64,000 nt of DNA from Duganella sp. CF402 (lineage in GTDB: Bacteria; Pseudomonadota; Gammaproteobacteria; Burkholderiales; Burkholderiaceae_D), in NCBI RefSeq assembly GCF_900109645.1, contig NZ_FOBG01000001.1, forward strand, positions 620,001 through 684,000. Reading direction: 5' to 3'. The notes under the pieces are model-generated. The model was not told the origin of the DNA. It ran no database searches and saw only the letters and a list, made by a program, of their open reading frames with translations. The position numbers were made by a program, and so were the translations under genes. The first letter of the stretch is position 1, and each line of letters begins with the position of its first letter. Positions 21,442 through 28,855 of the stretch are shown here, piece by piece.

Positions 21442-21457
21442 TGGCATCGGGCTTGCG
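21442..21457 (+). promoter_or_regulatory. Sigma-54 promoter of the C39/Gly-rich export locus
   Basis: TGGCAT-CGGGC-TTGCG matches the -24/-12 consensus with exact GG-to-GC spacing. Transcription would start near 21468, about 54 nt before the first ATG at 21522. The GAFTGA-containing activator encoded just upstream makes this assignment stronger than the motif alone. Confidence 0.75.
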
Positions 21458-21521
21458 AAAGAAGTGAGACCGGGGATAGACGCCCTGGTCCCATCCCTCA
21501 ACCAGTCAGGTAGGAGCAACC

Positions 21522-22493
21522 ATGAAAAAAACGTTGATCGGCGCGGTAATCGCGCTGGCCTTTACGCAGGCTTATGCACAAACGGCGACCACGCAGAACG
21601 GCGCAGGCGCCAGCGCCAACGATAATTCCAGCGCCTCGCAAGATAGCAGCACCAGGAATGCAAACGGTAATAACAACAGCGTCGGCGCCGCCACGGCCGC
21701 AGCGCAGGCCGGCGTGGCTGCCAACAATGGCGGCACTGCCACTTCGGCGTTCAGCAATTCGTACAACACCACCAGCGCCAACGCCACCAGTACCCTGAAC
21801 GGCACGGTGGGTGGCAACACGGTAAGTGCGATCGGCAACTACGCCGACAACAGCGGCAGCAGCAGCGGCGGCCTTGGCTACGGCGGTATTGGCGGCGATG
21901 CGCGCGGCGGCCGGGCCTGGTCGAGCGGCGGATCGGGCGGCGAAGCTTATGGCGGCAACGGCGCCAGCGGCGGTAGCGGCGGCGGCGCCAGCAATGGCAG
22001 CGCCTCGAACGGCTCGCCGTACGTGGGGGCGACCTCCGGCGGTAGCGGTGGCAGCGGCGGTGGCGGTGGCTGGGGTGGCGATGGTACGGCAGGCGATACC
22101 GGCGCTGTATCGGGCAACGGTGGTGCTGGCGCTGCGGCGGGTGCCGGTGCTGCCGGCACGGGCGGCACCGCCAGCAACGGCAATCCGACCAATGGCAGCT
22201 CCACCGGAGGCGCCGGCGCAGCTGGCGGCGCTGGTGCGTCCGGTACCGGCGGTGCAGGCGGGATCACCGGCGCCACCACCGGCGGCGCGGCTACCGCCGG
22301 CAATGGCGCAGGCGGCACTGGCGGGGCTGGCGGTCCGGTCTCGGTCGATGCGGGCACCTTCAATCTGTCCAACAGCATGAGCAGCGTCGGCCAGTCGGCG
22401 GCGGGCATCATGGTGGCGGCGCAGAACAGTGGCATTTCGGCGCTGATCCAGCAAAGCGTAAACGTGCAGTCCAACCTGACGCTGGGCCATTAA
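21522..22493 (+). CDS. Exported Gly/Ala/Ser/Asn-rich low-complexity protein
   Basis: Secreted protein of 323 residues with a signal peptide ending near AYAQ. Residues about 22-110 are rich in Asn, Ser, Thr and Ala (NANGNNNSVGAATAAAQAG), and residues about 111-280 form an irregular Gly-rich array (GGSGGSGGGGGWGGDG). The last 45 residues change character and contain the segment GIMVAAQNSGISALIQQSVN (295-314), which is echoed in the next gene product. There are no Cys residues. The composition, export signal and strong expression signals suggest a structural matrix, adhesin or amyloid-like subunit. No named family can be assigned. It is first in its operon and followed by a hairpin terminator. 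Confidence 0.8.
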   Translation: MKKTLIGAVIALAFTQAYAQTATTQNGAGASANDNSSASQDSSTRNANGNNNSVGAATAAAQAGVAANNGGTATSAFSNSYNTTSANATSTLNGTVGGNTVSAIGNYADNSGSSSGGLGYGGIGGDARGGRAWSSGGSGGEAYGGNGASGGSGGGASNGSASNGSPYVGATSGGSGGSGGGGGWGGDGTAGDTGAVSGNGGAGAAAGAGAAGTGGTASNGNPTNGSSTGGAGAAGGAGASGTGGAGGITGATTGGAATAGNGAGGTGGAGGPVSVDAGTFNLSNSMSSVGQSAAGIMVAAQNSGISALIQQSVNVQSNLTLGH

Positions 22494-22499
22494 ACCAAG

Positions 22500-22525
22500 G
22501 GCGGGGCGCTTGCGTCCCGCCTTTT
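22500..22525 (+). terminator. Intra-operon rho-independent terminator
   Basis: GGCGGGGCGC and GCGTCCCGCC pair over about ten bases with a very tight loop, followed by TTTT. It lies between the Gly-rich gene and the rest of the operon. Partial read-through would give an excess of the first product over the downstream genes. Confidence 0.65.
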
Positions 22526-22544
22526 CACGGAAGGGAGGACAGGT

Positions 22545-22829
22545 ATGCTCATCGCTTCAATTACCGTGGCGGCGGTGCTGGCCTTCGACAGTGCGCCGGT
22601 GACGGACGAGCGTCTCGCCACGCTGCATGCCGGCACCGACACGGTCAGCAACGAGATGCGGCTGAACGGCGCGGTCACCGGGAACACCACGTCGAATGTC
22701 GTCAGCGGCGCCAACACCATCAGCAATGGCGCGTTCAGCAATGCGTCCGGTCTGCCGGTCGCAATACAGAACTCCGGCTCCAATGTGCTGATCCAGAACG
22801 CCACCATCATCAACATCCAGATGCAATGA
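22545..22829 (+). CDS. Small exported protein with QNSG motif and leader-like HAG site
   Basis: Protein of 94 residues of no named family. The N-terminus (MLIASITVAAVLAF) is hydrophobic and may be a signal sequence. It is followed by TDERLATLHAG (20-30), which looks like a double-glycine-type leader end with Ala-Gly in place of Gly-Gly. The rest is rich in Asn, Ser, Gly and Thr. The C-terminus LPVAIQNSGSNVLIQNATII (70-89) shares GxxVAxQNSGxxxLIQ with the end of the preceding gene product, so it looks like a minor or nucleating partner of that protein. AGGGAGG ribosome site; the stop overlaps the peptidase start as ATGA. Confidence 0.75.
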   Translation: MLIASITVAAVLAFDSAPVTDERLATLHAGTDTVSNEMRLNGAVTGNTTSNVVSGANTISNGAFSNASGLPVAIQNSGSNVLIQNATIINIQMQ

Positions 22830-23491
22830 AGACCATCGCCTTGCTGATGCTGGCGTGCGGCGCACATGCCAATGCCGCCGAGCTGCCGGTCCCGAACGGC
22901 AGCTACACGCTGCGCGTCACCAGCCTGAAGGAAGCGCGCTTTCTCAGCACCGTGCGGCAGCAGTTCGATTTCAGCTGCGGCTCGGCGGCGGTGGCGACGC
23001 TGCTCAGCTATCACTACAACACGCCGGTGTCGGAACAGCAGGTGTTCAACGCCATGTATGCGCAGGGCGACCAGCAGAAGATCCAGCGCGAGGGCTTCTC
23101 GCTGCTGGACATGAAGCGCTACCTTGCGCAGCAAGGCTTCCTGGCCGACGGCTACGCGCAGCCGTTGCAGAAGCTGGCGGAAGCGGGCTTTCCCGCCATC
23201 GTGCGACTGGTGGAAAACGGCTATTTGCATTTCGTCGTCATTAAGGGCGTGGCTGAACAGCGAGTGCTGATCGGCGATCCGGCCGGCGGCACGCGCGCCA
23301 TGCGGCGCGATGCGTTCGAGGCGGCGTGGCCGGACCGCTTGCTGTTTGTAATCCACCACTGGGCCGGCAAGCCGCTGTTCAACCAGGCCAGCGACTGGAA
23401 TGTGGCGCCGCGTGCGCCGCTAGGCGAGGCCATCAACCGGTCCAGCCTGACCGATATCACGCTGCCCAAGAATGGCAGCGGCAATTTTTGA
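22826..23491 (+). CDS. Exported C39-family cysteine peptidase
   Basis: Protein of 221 residues with a signal peptide (MKTIALLMLACGAHANAAE), so it should act in the periplasm. It is a stand-alone C39 (bacteriocin-processing-like) peptidase: Cys51 in QQFDFSCGSAAVATLL with Gln46 for the oxyanion hole, His135 in GYLHFVVIKG and Asp151 in IGDPAGG form the expected triad. Family members cut after a Gly-Gly-type leader. Two neighbours carry such motifs after their signal peptides and are natural candidate substrates. FapD of the Pseudomonas functional-amyloid operon is a peptidase of the same family. Translationally coupled to the upstream gene. Confidence 0.9.
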   Translation: MKTIALLMLACGAHANAAELPVPNGSYTLRVTSLKEARFLSTVRQQFDFSCGSAAVATLLSYHYNTPVSEQQVFNAMYAQGDQQKIQREGFSLLDMKRYLAQQGFLADGYAQPLQKLAEAGFPAIVRLVENGYLHFVVIKGVAEQRVLIGDPAGGTRAMRRDAFEAAWPDRLLFVIHHWAGKPLFNQASDWNVAPRAPLGEAINRSSLTDITLPKNGSGNF

Positions 23492-23505
23492 AAGGAGGTG
23501 ACGGC

Positions 23506-23919
23506 ATGCGCAAGATCTTGTCGGGCTTGCTGCTGGCCTGCGCGGCGGCGGCAGGCCATGCCGATCCCACCGATGACTGGGCCGCCGTCGACGACCGTCA
23601 GCTCGAGCAGGCGTGCGGCGGTTTTGATCTCGGCAACGGCATGTTGGTGTCATTAGGTGTCGAACGTTTGGTTTCGATCAATGGCACTGTTGTAGCGAGT
23701 ACCCATTTTTCCATCCCCGATATGACACAGTTGAGTGCTGCGGACGCACTGACGGCCAGCGACACGATGGCCGCCGTGCTGGTGCAGAACAGTCTCAACG
23801 ACCAGGCCATCCGCACCCAGACCACGATCAACACCACGGTCGCGAATCTGGCGCTGCTCAAGGCCGTTAACTTTGAAAGCAGCCTGCGCAACGCACTCAG
23901 TGGCGCAGTCGGCAAATAG
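23506..23919 (+). CDS. Exported protein with double-glycine leader-like motif
   Basis: Protein of 137 residues with a signal peptide (MRKILSGLLLACAAAAGHAD) and an unusually strong ribosome site (AAAGGAGGTGA). After the signal comes VDDRQLEQACGGF (28-40), very like the DxxLxxxxGG leader end cut by C39 peptidases. This is followed by MLVSLGVERLVSINGTVVAS, a beta-strand-like block, and a Thr/Asn/Ala-rich half with VLVQNSLNDQAIRTQTTIN that weakly resembles the QNSG motif of the two other small products. No named family. Possibly a surface subunit or an assembly factor matured by the upstream C39 peptidase. Confidence 0.75.
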   Translation: MRKILSGLLLACAAAAGHADPTDDWAAVDDRQLEQACGGFDLGNGMLVSLGVERLVSINGTVVASTHFSIPDMTQLSAADALTASDTMAAVLVQNSLNDQAIRTQTTINTTVANLALLKAVNFESSLRNALSGAVGK

Positions 23920-23929
23920 GGGGATGCAT

Positions 23930-24988
23930 ATGCAAGCAAAGGCAATCTGGGTGGCCGCAGCGATGCTGGCCAGTGGCACCGTCATGGCCGAACCGGATCC
24001 GGTGGGCAGCGCGCCGCCGCAGGATGGCCGGCCGCCGGCTGTGGCGCCGTTGTTCGAGCAGCCGGGCGTGCTGACGCCGCGTGGCCGTATCGTGCTGGAG
24101 CCGTCGCTGCAGTTCGGCTATTCGTCCAGCAACCGCGTGGTACTGGTGGGCTACACAATTATCCCGGCGCTGCTGATCGGCCTGGTCGATGTGCGCGAGG
24201 TCAAGCGCAACACCACCACTGCCGCGCTGACGGCGCGCTACGGCTTGAATAATCGCACCGAACTGGAGATGAAGGTGCCGTATGCCTACCGCTCCGACTC
24301 CACCGTCAGCCGCGAGCTGTTCACCGGCACCGGCGTCGACCGCGTGTTCGACACCAGCGGGCGCGGCGTTGGCGACGTGGAGCTGGCGGTGCGCTACCAG
24401 CTCAATGCCGGCGGCCCGGACCGGCCGTACTACGTGGCCGGGCTGCGCTTCAAGTCGCGCACCGGCACCGATCCGTTCGATGTGGTGACCGATTGCAGCA
24501 AGCGCTGCGTCGGTCCCAACGCCACCGGTACCGGGCTGCCGCAGGAGCTGCCGACCGGTTCCGGCTTCTACGCGCTGCAGCCGAGCCTGACATGGCTGTA
24601 TGCCAGCGACCCGGCCATCCTGTTCGGCACGGTAAGCTACCTGCACAACTTCAAGCGCAACAACGTGAGCCGGCAGGTATTGGCAGGGGAGTTCGAGGCG
24701 TTGGGGAAAATTGAACCGGGCGCGGTGATCGGCTTTAACTTCGGCGTCGGCCTGGCGCTGAACGAGCGGGCGCTGATCAGCTTTGGCTACGACCACAGCT
24801 CGATTGCGCGTACCCGGCAAAACGGCGTGCCGGTGGCCGGTTCGGTGCGCACGCAATTGGGCACGCTGCTGACGGGGTTCTCCTACCGCATCAACGACAA
24901 GCGCACACTCAACATCGCGGTCGGCGCCGGGCTGACGCGCGATACGCCGGACGTGCAACTGTCGTTCCGCTTGCCCATCACGTTTTAA
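23930..24988 (+). CDS. Outer-membrane beta-barrel transporter-like protein
   Basis: Protein of about 352 residues with a signal peptide (MQAKAIWVAAAMLASGTVMA). The body alternates polar and hydrophobic residues in many short strands and ends in Phe (LSFRLPITF), as outer-membrane barrels do. It resembles the MetA-pathway/phenol-degradation-like transporter barrels. A short Cys pair (DCSKRCVG) sits in a predicted loop. I prefer ATG 23930 to ATG 23924 because the GGGGG ribosome site is then properly spaced. As last gene of the locus it is the probable export pore for the small proteins, an inference from position and from the FapF parallel. Confidence 0.8.
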   Translation: MQAKAIWVAAAMLASGTVMAEPDPVGSAPPQDGRPPAVAPLFEQPGVLTPRGRIVLEPSLQFGYSSSNRVVLVGYTIIPALLIGLVDVREVKRNTTTAALTARYGLNNRTELEMKVPYAYRSDSTVSRELFTGTGVDRVFDTSGRGVGDVELAVRYQLNAGGPDRPYYVAGLRFKSRTGTDPFDVVTDCSKRCVGPNATGTGLPQELPTGSGFYALQPSLTWLYASDPAILFGTVSYLHNFKRNNVSRQVLAGEFEALGKIEPGAVIGFNFGVGLALNERALISFGYDHSSIARTRQNGVPVAGSVRTQLGTLLTGFSYRINDKRTLNIAVGAGLTRDTPDVQLSFRLPITF

Positions 24989-25047
24989 CAAACTTCCGGT
25001 ATTTGCGGTATTGTAGTGCTCCTGACAATTTTTAAAATAGGGGAGTC

Positions 25048-25992
25048 ATGAGCAAACGTACGTTGACCGTCATCGCAGCGCTGCTGGCCAGCGCCTCTGT
25101 GCAGGCCGCAGCGCCGATGGCCAGGTTCCAGGCGCCGGGCTTTTATCGCACCACGCTGGGCGACTTCGAAGTGACGGTGCTGAACGACGGCACGCTGGAT
25201 CTACCGGTGGAAAAACTGCTCAAGCAGCCGCCGGCCAAGACCATTGCCGCGCTCGACAAATCGTTCCAGAAAAGCCCGCTACAAACCTCGGTCAATGGCT
25301 TCCTGATTAATACTGGTAGCAAGCTGGTGCTGATCGATACCGGCGCGGCTAGCCTGTTCGGGCCGACGCTGGGGCAGCTGGTAGGCAACCTGAAGGCGGC
25401 CGGCTACAAGCCGGAGCAGGTCGATGAAGTCTACATCAGCCATATGCATGGCGACCATGTAGGCGGGCTGGCGTCCAACGAGCAGCGCGTGTTCCCGAAT
25501 GCGGTGGTGCGGGCCGGCAAGCTGGATGCGGATTACTATTTGAATCAGGCCAATCTGGACAAGGCGTCGGCCGAGGCCAAGGATAACTTCCAGGGGCCGA
25601 TGGTGTCGATCAATCCGTACGTCAAGGCGGGCAAGTTCCAGCCTATCGTGGCCAACAGCGAGTTGGTGCCGGGGATTAAATCGTACTTCAATGGCGGGCA
25701 TACGCCGGGCCACATCACGTATGTGGTGGAGAGCAAGGGGCAGAAACTGGTGCTGCTGGGCGACCTGCTGCATGTGCAGGCGGTGCAGTTTGACGATCCG
25801 GGCGTAGGCATCCAGTTCGACACCGACAGCAAAATCGCCATAGCCGAACGAAAAGAAGCGTTTGCTGCGGCGGCCAAAGAGGGGTACCTGATCGGCGCGC
25901 CGCACTTATCCTTCCCTGCGCTGGGCCATGTGCGGCCCAACGGCAAGGGCGGTTACGTGTTCGTGCCGGTGACGTACACGCAACCGCGCTAG
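25048..25992 (+). CDS. Exported MBL-fold metallo-hydrolase
   Basis: Protein of 314 residues with a signal peptide (MSKRTLTVIAALLASASVQA). The zinc-binding HxHxDH motif is HMHGDHVGG, with further ligands in NGGHTPGHIT and LLGDLLH. Similar to periplasmic lactonase or beta-lactamase-fold hydrolases with the AAPMARFQAPGFYRTTLGDFE-type beginning (two parts of a common N-terminus). Substrate unknown; quorum-signal lactones are one possibility without support here. GGGGAG ribosome site directly before ATG. Confidence 0.9.
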   Translation: MSKRTLTVIAALLASASVQAAAPMARFQAPGFYRTTLGDFEVTVLNDGTLDLPVEKLLKQPPAKTIAALDKSFQKSPLQTSVNGFLINTGSKLVLIDTGAASLFGPTLGQLVGNLKAAGYKPEQVDEVYISHMHGDHVGGLASNEQRVFPNAVVRAGKLDADYYLNQANLDKASAEAKDNFQGPMVSINPYVKAGKFQPIVANSELVPGIKSYFNGGHTPGHITYVVESKGQKLVLLGDLLHVQAVQFDDPGVGIQFDTDSKIAIAERKEAFAAAAKEGYLIGAPHLSFPALGHVRPNGKGGYVFVPVTYTQPR

Positions 25993-25996
25993 CTAC

Positions 25997-27052
25997 TTAG
26001 GCCAGTGCCGGGTAGTCGGTATAACCTTCTTCGGTGGCGCCGTAGAAGGTTTCGGCTTTCCACGGATTCAGTGGTGCGTCGGTTTTCAGGCGCTCCACCA
26101 GGTCCGGGTTGGAGATATAGTCCTTGCCGAACGCGATCGCATCGGCATTGCCGCTATCCAGCACGCTCTGCGCCACTACCTTATCCATCTTCTCATTAGC
26201 GATGAAGATGCCGCCGAACTCCTTCTTCAGCAGCGGGCCCAGGCTGTCTTCGCCAACCGCTTCACGCGCCGCGATGAAAGCGATCTTGCGCTTGCCCAGC
26301 TCGCGTGCCACATAGCCGAAGGTCTCTGCCGGGTTGGCATCGCCCATATCGTGCGAATCGCGGCGTGGCGCCAGATGCATGCCGACGCGGTTGGCGCCCC
26401 AGACTTCGATCACGGCGTCAGTCACTTCCAGCATCAGGCGCGCGCGGTTCTCGATCGGACCACCGTACTGGTCGGTGCGCTGGTTGGTTTTCGATTGCAG
26501 GAACTGGTCCAGCAGATAGCCATTGGCGCCGTGAATCTGCACGCCGTCGAAGCCGGCCTTCTTGGCGTTTTCAGCGGCCTTCTTGTAAGCGGCCACAACG
26601 CCGGCCAGCTCTTCGGTGTCCAGCGCGCGCGGCACCGGGTAAGGGCGTTGTGGGCGCAGCAGGCTGACATGGCCCTCGGCCGCAATCGCGCTGGCCGACA
26701 CCGGTGCTTCGCCATTCAGGAAGCTCGGATCCGAAATACGGCCCACGTGCCACAGCTGGGCGAAGATCACACCGCCCTTGGCGTGCACGGCGGCGGTGAC
26801 TTGCTTCCAGCCTTCCACCTGCTCATCGGACCACAGGCCCGGCGTGTCGGCATAGCCCACGCCTTGCGGGGTGACGGCGGTGGCTTCGCTCAGGATCAGG
26901 CCGGCGCTGGCGCGCTGCTCGTAGTACTTGGCCATCAGCGCGTTCGGCACGCGGCCGTCGCCGATGGCGCGGGCACGGGTCAGCGGCGCCATGACAACGC
27001 GGTTTTTCAGGGTGAGGTCGCCTATGGTGATCGGATCGAACAGGGTTGGCAT
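25997..27052 (-). CDS. Old yellow enzyme family alkene reductase
   Basis: FMN-dependent NAD(P)H reductase of 351 residues that reduces activated C=C bonds, N-ethylmaleimide and nitro-compounds (NemA/OYE group). Signatures: LFDPITIGDLTLKNRVVMAP at the N-terminus, catalytic-site QLWHVGRIS, flavin-contacting FDGVQIHGANGYLLDQFL and TDQYGG. It starts 12 bp after an ArsR-type regulator on the same strand, so the pair is probably an electrophile-responsive operon. Confidence 0.95.
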   Translation of the reverse strand: MPTLFDPITIGDLTLKNRVVMAPLTRARAIGDGRVPNALMAKYYEQRASAGLILSEATAVTPQGVGYADTPGLWSDEQVEGWKQVTAAVHAKGGVIFAQLWHVGRISDPSFLNGEAPVSASAIAAEGHVSLLRPQRPYPVPRALDTEELAGVVAAYKKAAENAKKAGFDGVQIHGANGYLLDQFLQSKTNQRTDQYGGPIENRARLMLEVTDAVIEVWGANRVGMHLAPRRDSHDMGDANPAETFGYVARELGKRKIAFIAAREAVGEDSLGPLLKKEFGGIFIANEKMDKVVAQSVLDSGNADAIAFGKDYISNPDLVERLKTDAPLNPWKAETFYGATEEGYTDYPALA

Positions 27053-27064
27053 GATAAAGATTCC

Positions 27065-27355
27065 TTATAGTTGCATTTGGTCGACGAAGGCCTTGATGAC
27101 TTCTTCGTCACGTTTAAAGTAATTCCACTGGCCGACGCGCTGCGACGTCACCAGCCCGGCCTTGACCAGCACGGCAAGGTGGGCCGACATCGTCGACTGC
27201 GACAGGCCGGCGCGCCGGTCTATCATGCCGGCGCAGACTCCCAGGCTCAGCGGATGCTGCTGCTCCGAGAAGAAAACGTCCGGCTCCTTCAGCCACGCCA
27301 GAATCTGGCGCCGCATCGGGTTGGCGAGAGCTTTGTGGATCGCGTCTATGTCCAT
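27065..27355 (-). CDS. ArsR-family winged-helix repressor
   Basis: DNA-binding protein of 96 residues. ANPMRRQILAWL and the recognition helix region LSQSTMSAHLAVLVKAGLV define an ArsR/SmtB winged helix. The two Cys-free metal sites of classic ArsR are absent; a single Cys in LGVCAGMI could serve as a thiol sensor for electrophiles, which would fit control of the downstream OYE reductase. First gene of that two-gene operon. A palindrome lies upstream. Confidence 0.88.
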   Translation of the reverse strand: MDIDAIHKALANPMRRQILAWLKEPDVFFSEQQHPLSLGVCAGMIDRRAGLSQSTMSAHLAVLVKAGLVTSQRVGQWNYFKRDEEVIKAFVDQMQL

Positions 27356-27389
27356 GATGGCCTATATGTATCGTGTTTTTCCGATTTCA

Positions 27390-27409
27390 ATATCGCCATC
27401 TTACGATAT
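27390..27409. promoter_or_regulatory. Inverted repeat, candidate operator of ArsR-OYE operon
   Basis: ATATCG-N8-CGATAT is a perfect 6-bp inverted repeat about 35 bp upstream of the ArsR start in an AT-rich patch. Suitable for autoregulation by the ArsR dimer. It also precedes the divergent membrane-protein gene at 27484. Confidence 0.45.
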
Positions 27410-27483
27410 AAAAGAAAATCGTGCTGGCGGCTGAAAAATCCTTTATGTTATGGGAATATTGCTGGAAATCTAACGAGGGCGGA

Positions 27484-28491
27484 ATGTCGAGTCATTATCT
27501 GGACGTGGCGGTGGGGCTGTCCTACACCTTCCTGGCCGTGAGCCTGCTGTGCAGCGCCACGCGGGAGGCGATCGCCTCGCTATTCCAGACCAGGGCCAAA
27601 GTGCTGCTGGACGGCGTGCTGACCATGCTGCACGAATCGGCGGCGCGGCCCAGGCTGCGCGGCGTGTGGCCGTCGGTACTGCGCCTGTTGCGGATCGAGG
27701 GCGGTTTCGGGCTCGACAAACTGGACGACCAATCGCTCACGGCGCAAGTGATGCAGCATCCGCTGATCACCGGCATGGCGCAGCAGGGGCGCATGCCGTC
27801 GTATATTCCATCGGCCATCTTTGCGCGGGCGTTTGTGTCGACGCTGACCACCAGGTATGGCAAGGAGCAGACCGCCGTGGCGTTGCTCAATAGCGTCGGC
27901 AACCAAGGCCTGACACGGACCCTGCTGGCGTTGATGGGCGAGGGGCCTGGCGATGCTGCCGCGCTGGAGAACGCCGTGCGCATCTGGTACGACACCGTGA
28001 TGGAGCGCATCAGCGGCTGGTACAAGCGGCGCTCGCAGTTCGTGCTGTTTTTGGTGGGATTGTTTTACGCGTGCGTGATGAACATCGACGCGCTGCAACT
28101 GTCGCAGCGCCTGTGGAACGACTCGGCGCTGGCGGCGCAACTGGTGCAGAAAGCCGAGCGCGTCACGCCCGCAGTCGCGCCGGCGCCGGACGCCACACCG
28201 CTGGAGCTAACCAAACAAGCCAAGGCACAAGCGCAGACCGTGCAAGCGTTGCCGATCGGCTGGCCATCGGCGCGCTTTGAGAACATCAGCGGCTTCTACG
28301 CCATCAGCGCCGCGCTATTTTTCGCCGTGCTGGGCTGGATCGCCACCGCCTTCGCCGCTTCGCTCGGATCGCCATTCTGGTTCGACGGCATCGGCTGGCT
28401 GCTGGCTCTGCGCGGCACCGGCGCCAAACCGGAAACCACCACCACGCCAGCCCCGGCGATCACACTGCCGAGTTTGAGAAAAACTGAATGA
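27484..28491 (+). CDS. Conserved membrane protein of unknown function
   Basis: About 335 residues from ATG 27484 (GAGGGCGGA just upstream); a longer frame from 27421 is open but lacks support. Membrane helices are visible near the N-terminus (VGLSYTFLAVSLLCSA), the middle (FVLFLVGLFYACVMNID) and near the C-terminus (ISAALFFAVLGWIATAFAAS). Between the last two is an Ala/Pro/Gln-rich extracytoplasmic loop. No known domain is recognised. It overlaps the next gene as ATGA, so the two likely function together. Confidence 0.75.
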   Translation: MSSHYLDVAVGLSYTFLAVSLLCSATREAIASLFQTRAKVLLDGVLTMLHESAARPRLRGVWPSVLRLLRIEGGFGLDKLDDQSLTAQVMQHPLITGMAQQGRMPSYIPSAIFARAFVSTLTTRYGKEQTAVALLNSVGNQGLTRTLLALMGEGPGDAAALENAVRIWYDTVMERISGWYKRRSQFVLFLVGLFYACVMNIDALQLSQRLWNDSALAAQLVQKAERVTPAVAPAPDATPLELTKQAKAQAQTVQALPIGWPSARFENISGFYAISAALFFAVLGWIATAFAASLGSPFWFDGIGWLLALRGTGAKPETTTTPAPAITLPSLRKTE

Positions 28492-28835
28492 ACGATTTTG
28501 AACGGAAAAAAGAAGCTTCGCTCACCCTGCTGCGCAGAACCCGCATCAAGGAAAGGAACTACCTGCCGCCGACGTTCGCGTTCCTGTGGAAGTTCGGGGT
28601 GAAAATTCCGCCTCCACACTTCCTCAAGATCGTTCCCTTGGTACTCATCATGGGCTTACCGTTTGGCTTTTGCGGCTTGGGCCTGTACATGATGGACCTG
28701 GATAGCAAACCATTTTCATTCGAGGCAGCGAGCTCTCTGGTGCTGCTGGTGACGGCATTCTTCGGCGGCGGAATCAGCTTTTACTACCGCACCAGCGCAC
28801 GACTGCACCGTCTGCCACGGTGGACCGAACTGTAG
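28488..28835 (+). CDS. Small two-helix membrane protein of unknown function
   Basis: Protein of 115 residues with a basic N-terminal third and two hydrophobic helices (IVPLVLIMGLPFGFCGLGLY and SLVLLVTAFFGGGISFYY). The start overlaps the previous stop (ATGA), showing translational coupling with the larger membrane protein. No recognised family. Confidence 0.7.
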   Translation: MNDFERKKEASLTLLRRTRIKERNYLPPTFAFLWKFGVKIPPPHFLKIVPLVLIMGLPFGFCGLGLYMMDLDSKPFSFEAASSLVLLVTAFFGGGISFYYRTSARLHRLPRWTEL

Positions 28836-28855
28836 CTTTAGCAGGATTATCTTCA

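Noticed and set aside
22021..22350. Tandem-repeat array or CRISPR-like structure in the Gly-rich gene
   Set aside because: The repetition comes from irregular Gly/Ala/Ser codons; there are no regularly spaced direct repeats with unique spacers.
21498..22490. A 330-codon minus-strand open frame opposite the Gly-rich gene
   Set aside because: The plus strand has a ribosome site, signal peptide, sigma-54 promoter and operon context; the minus frame starts beyond and lacks any of these.
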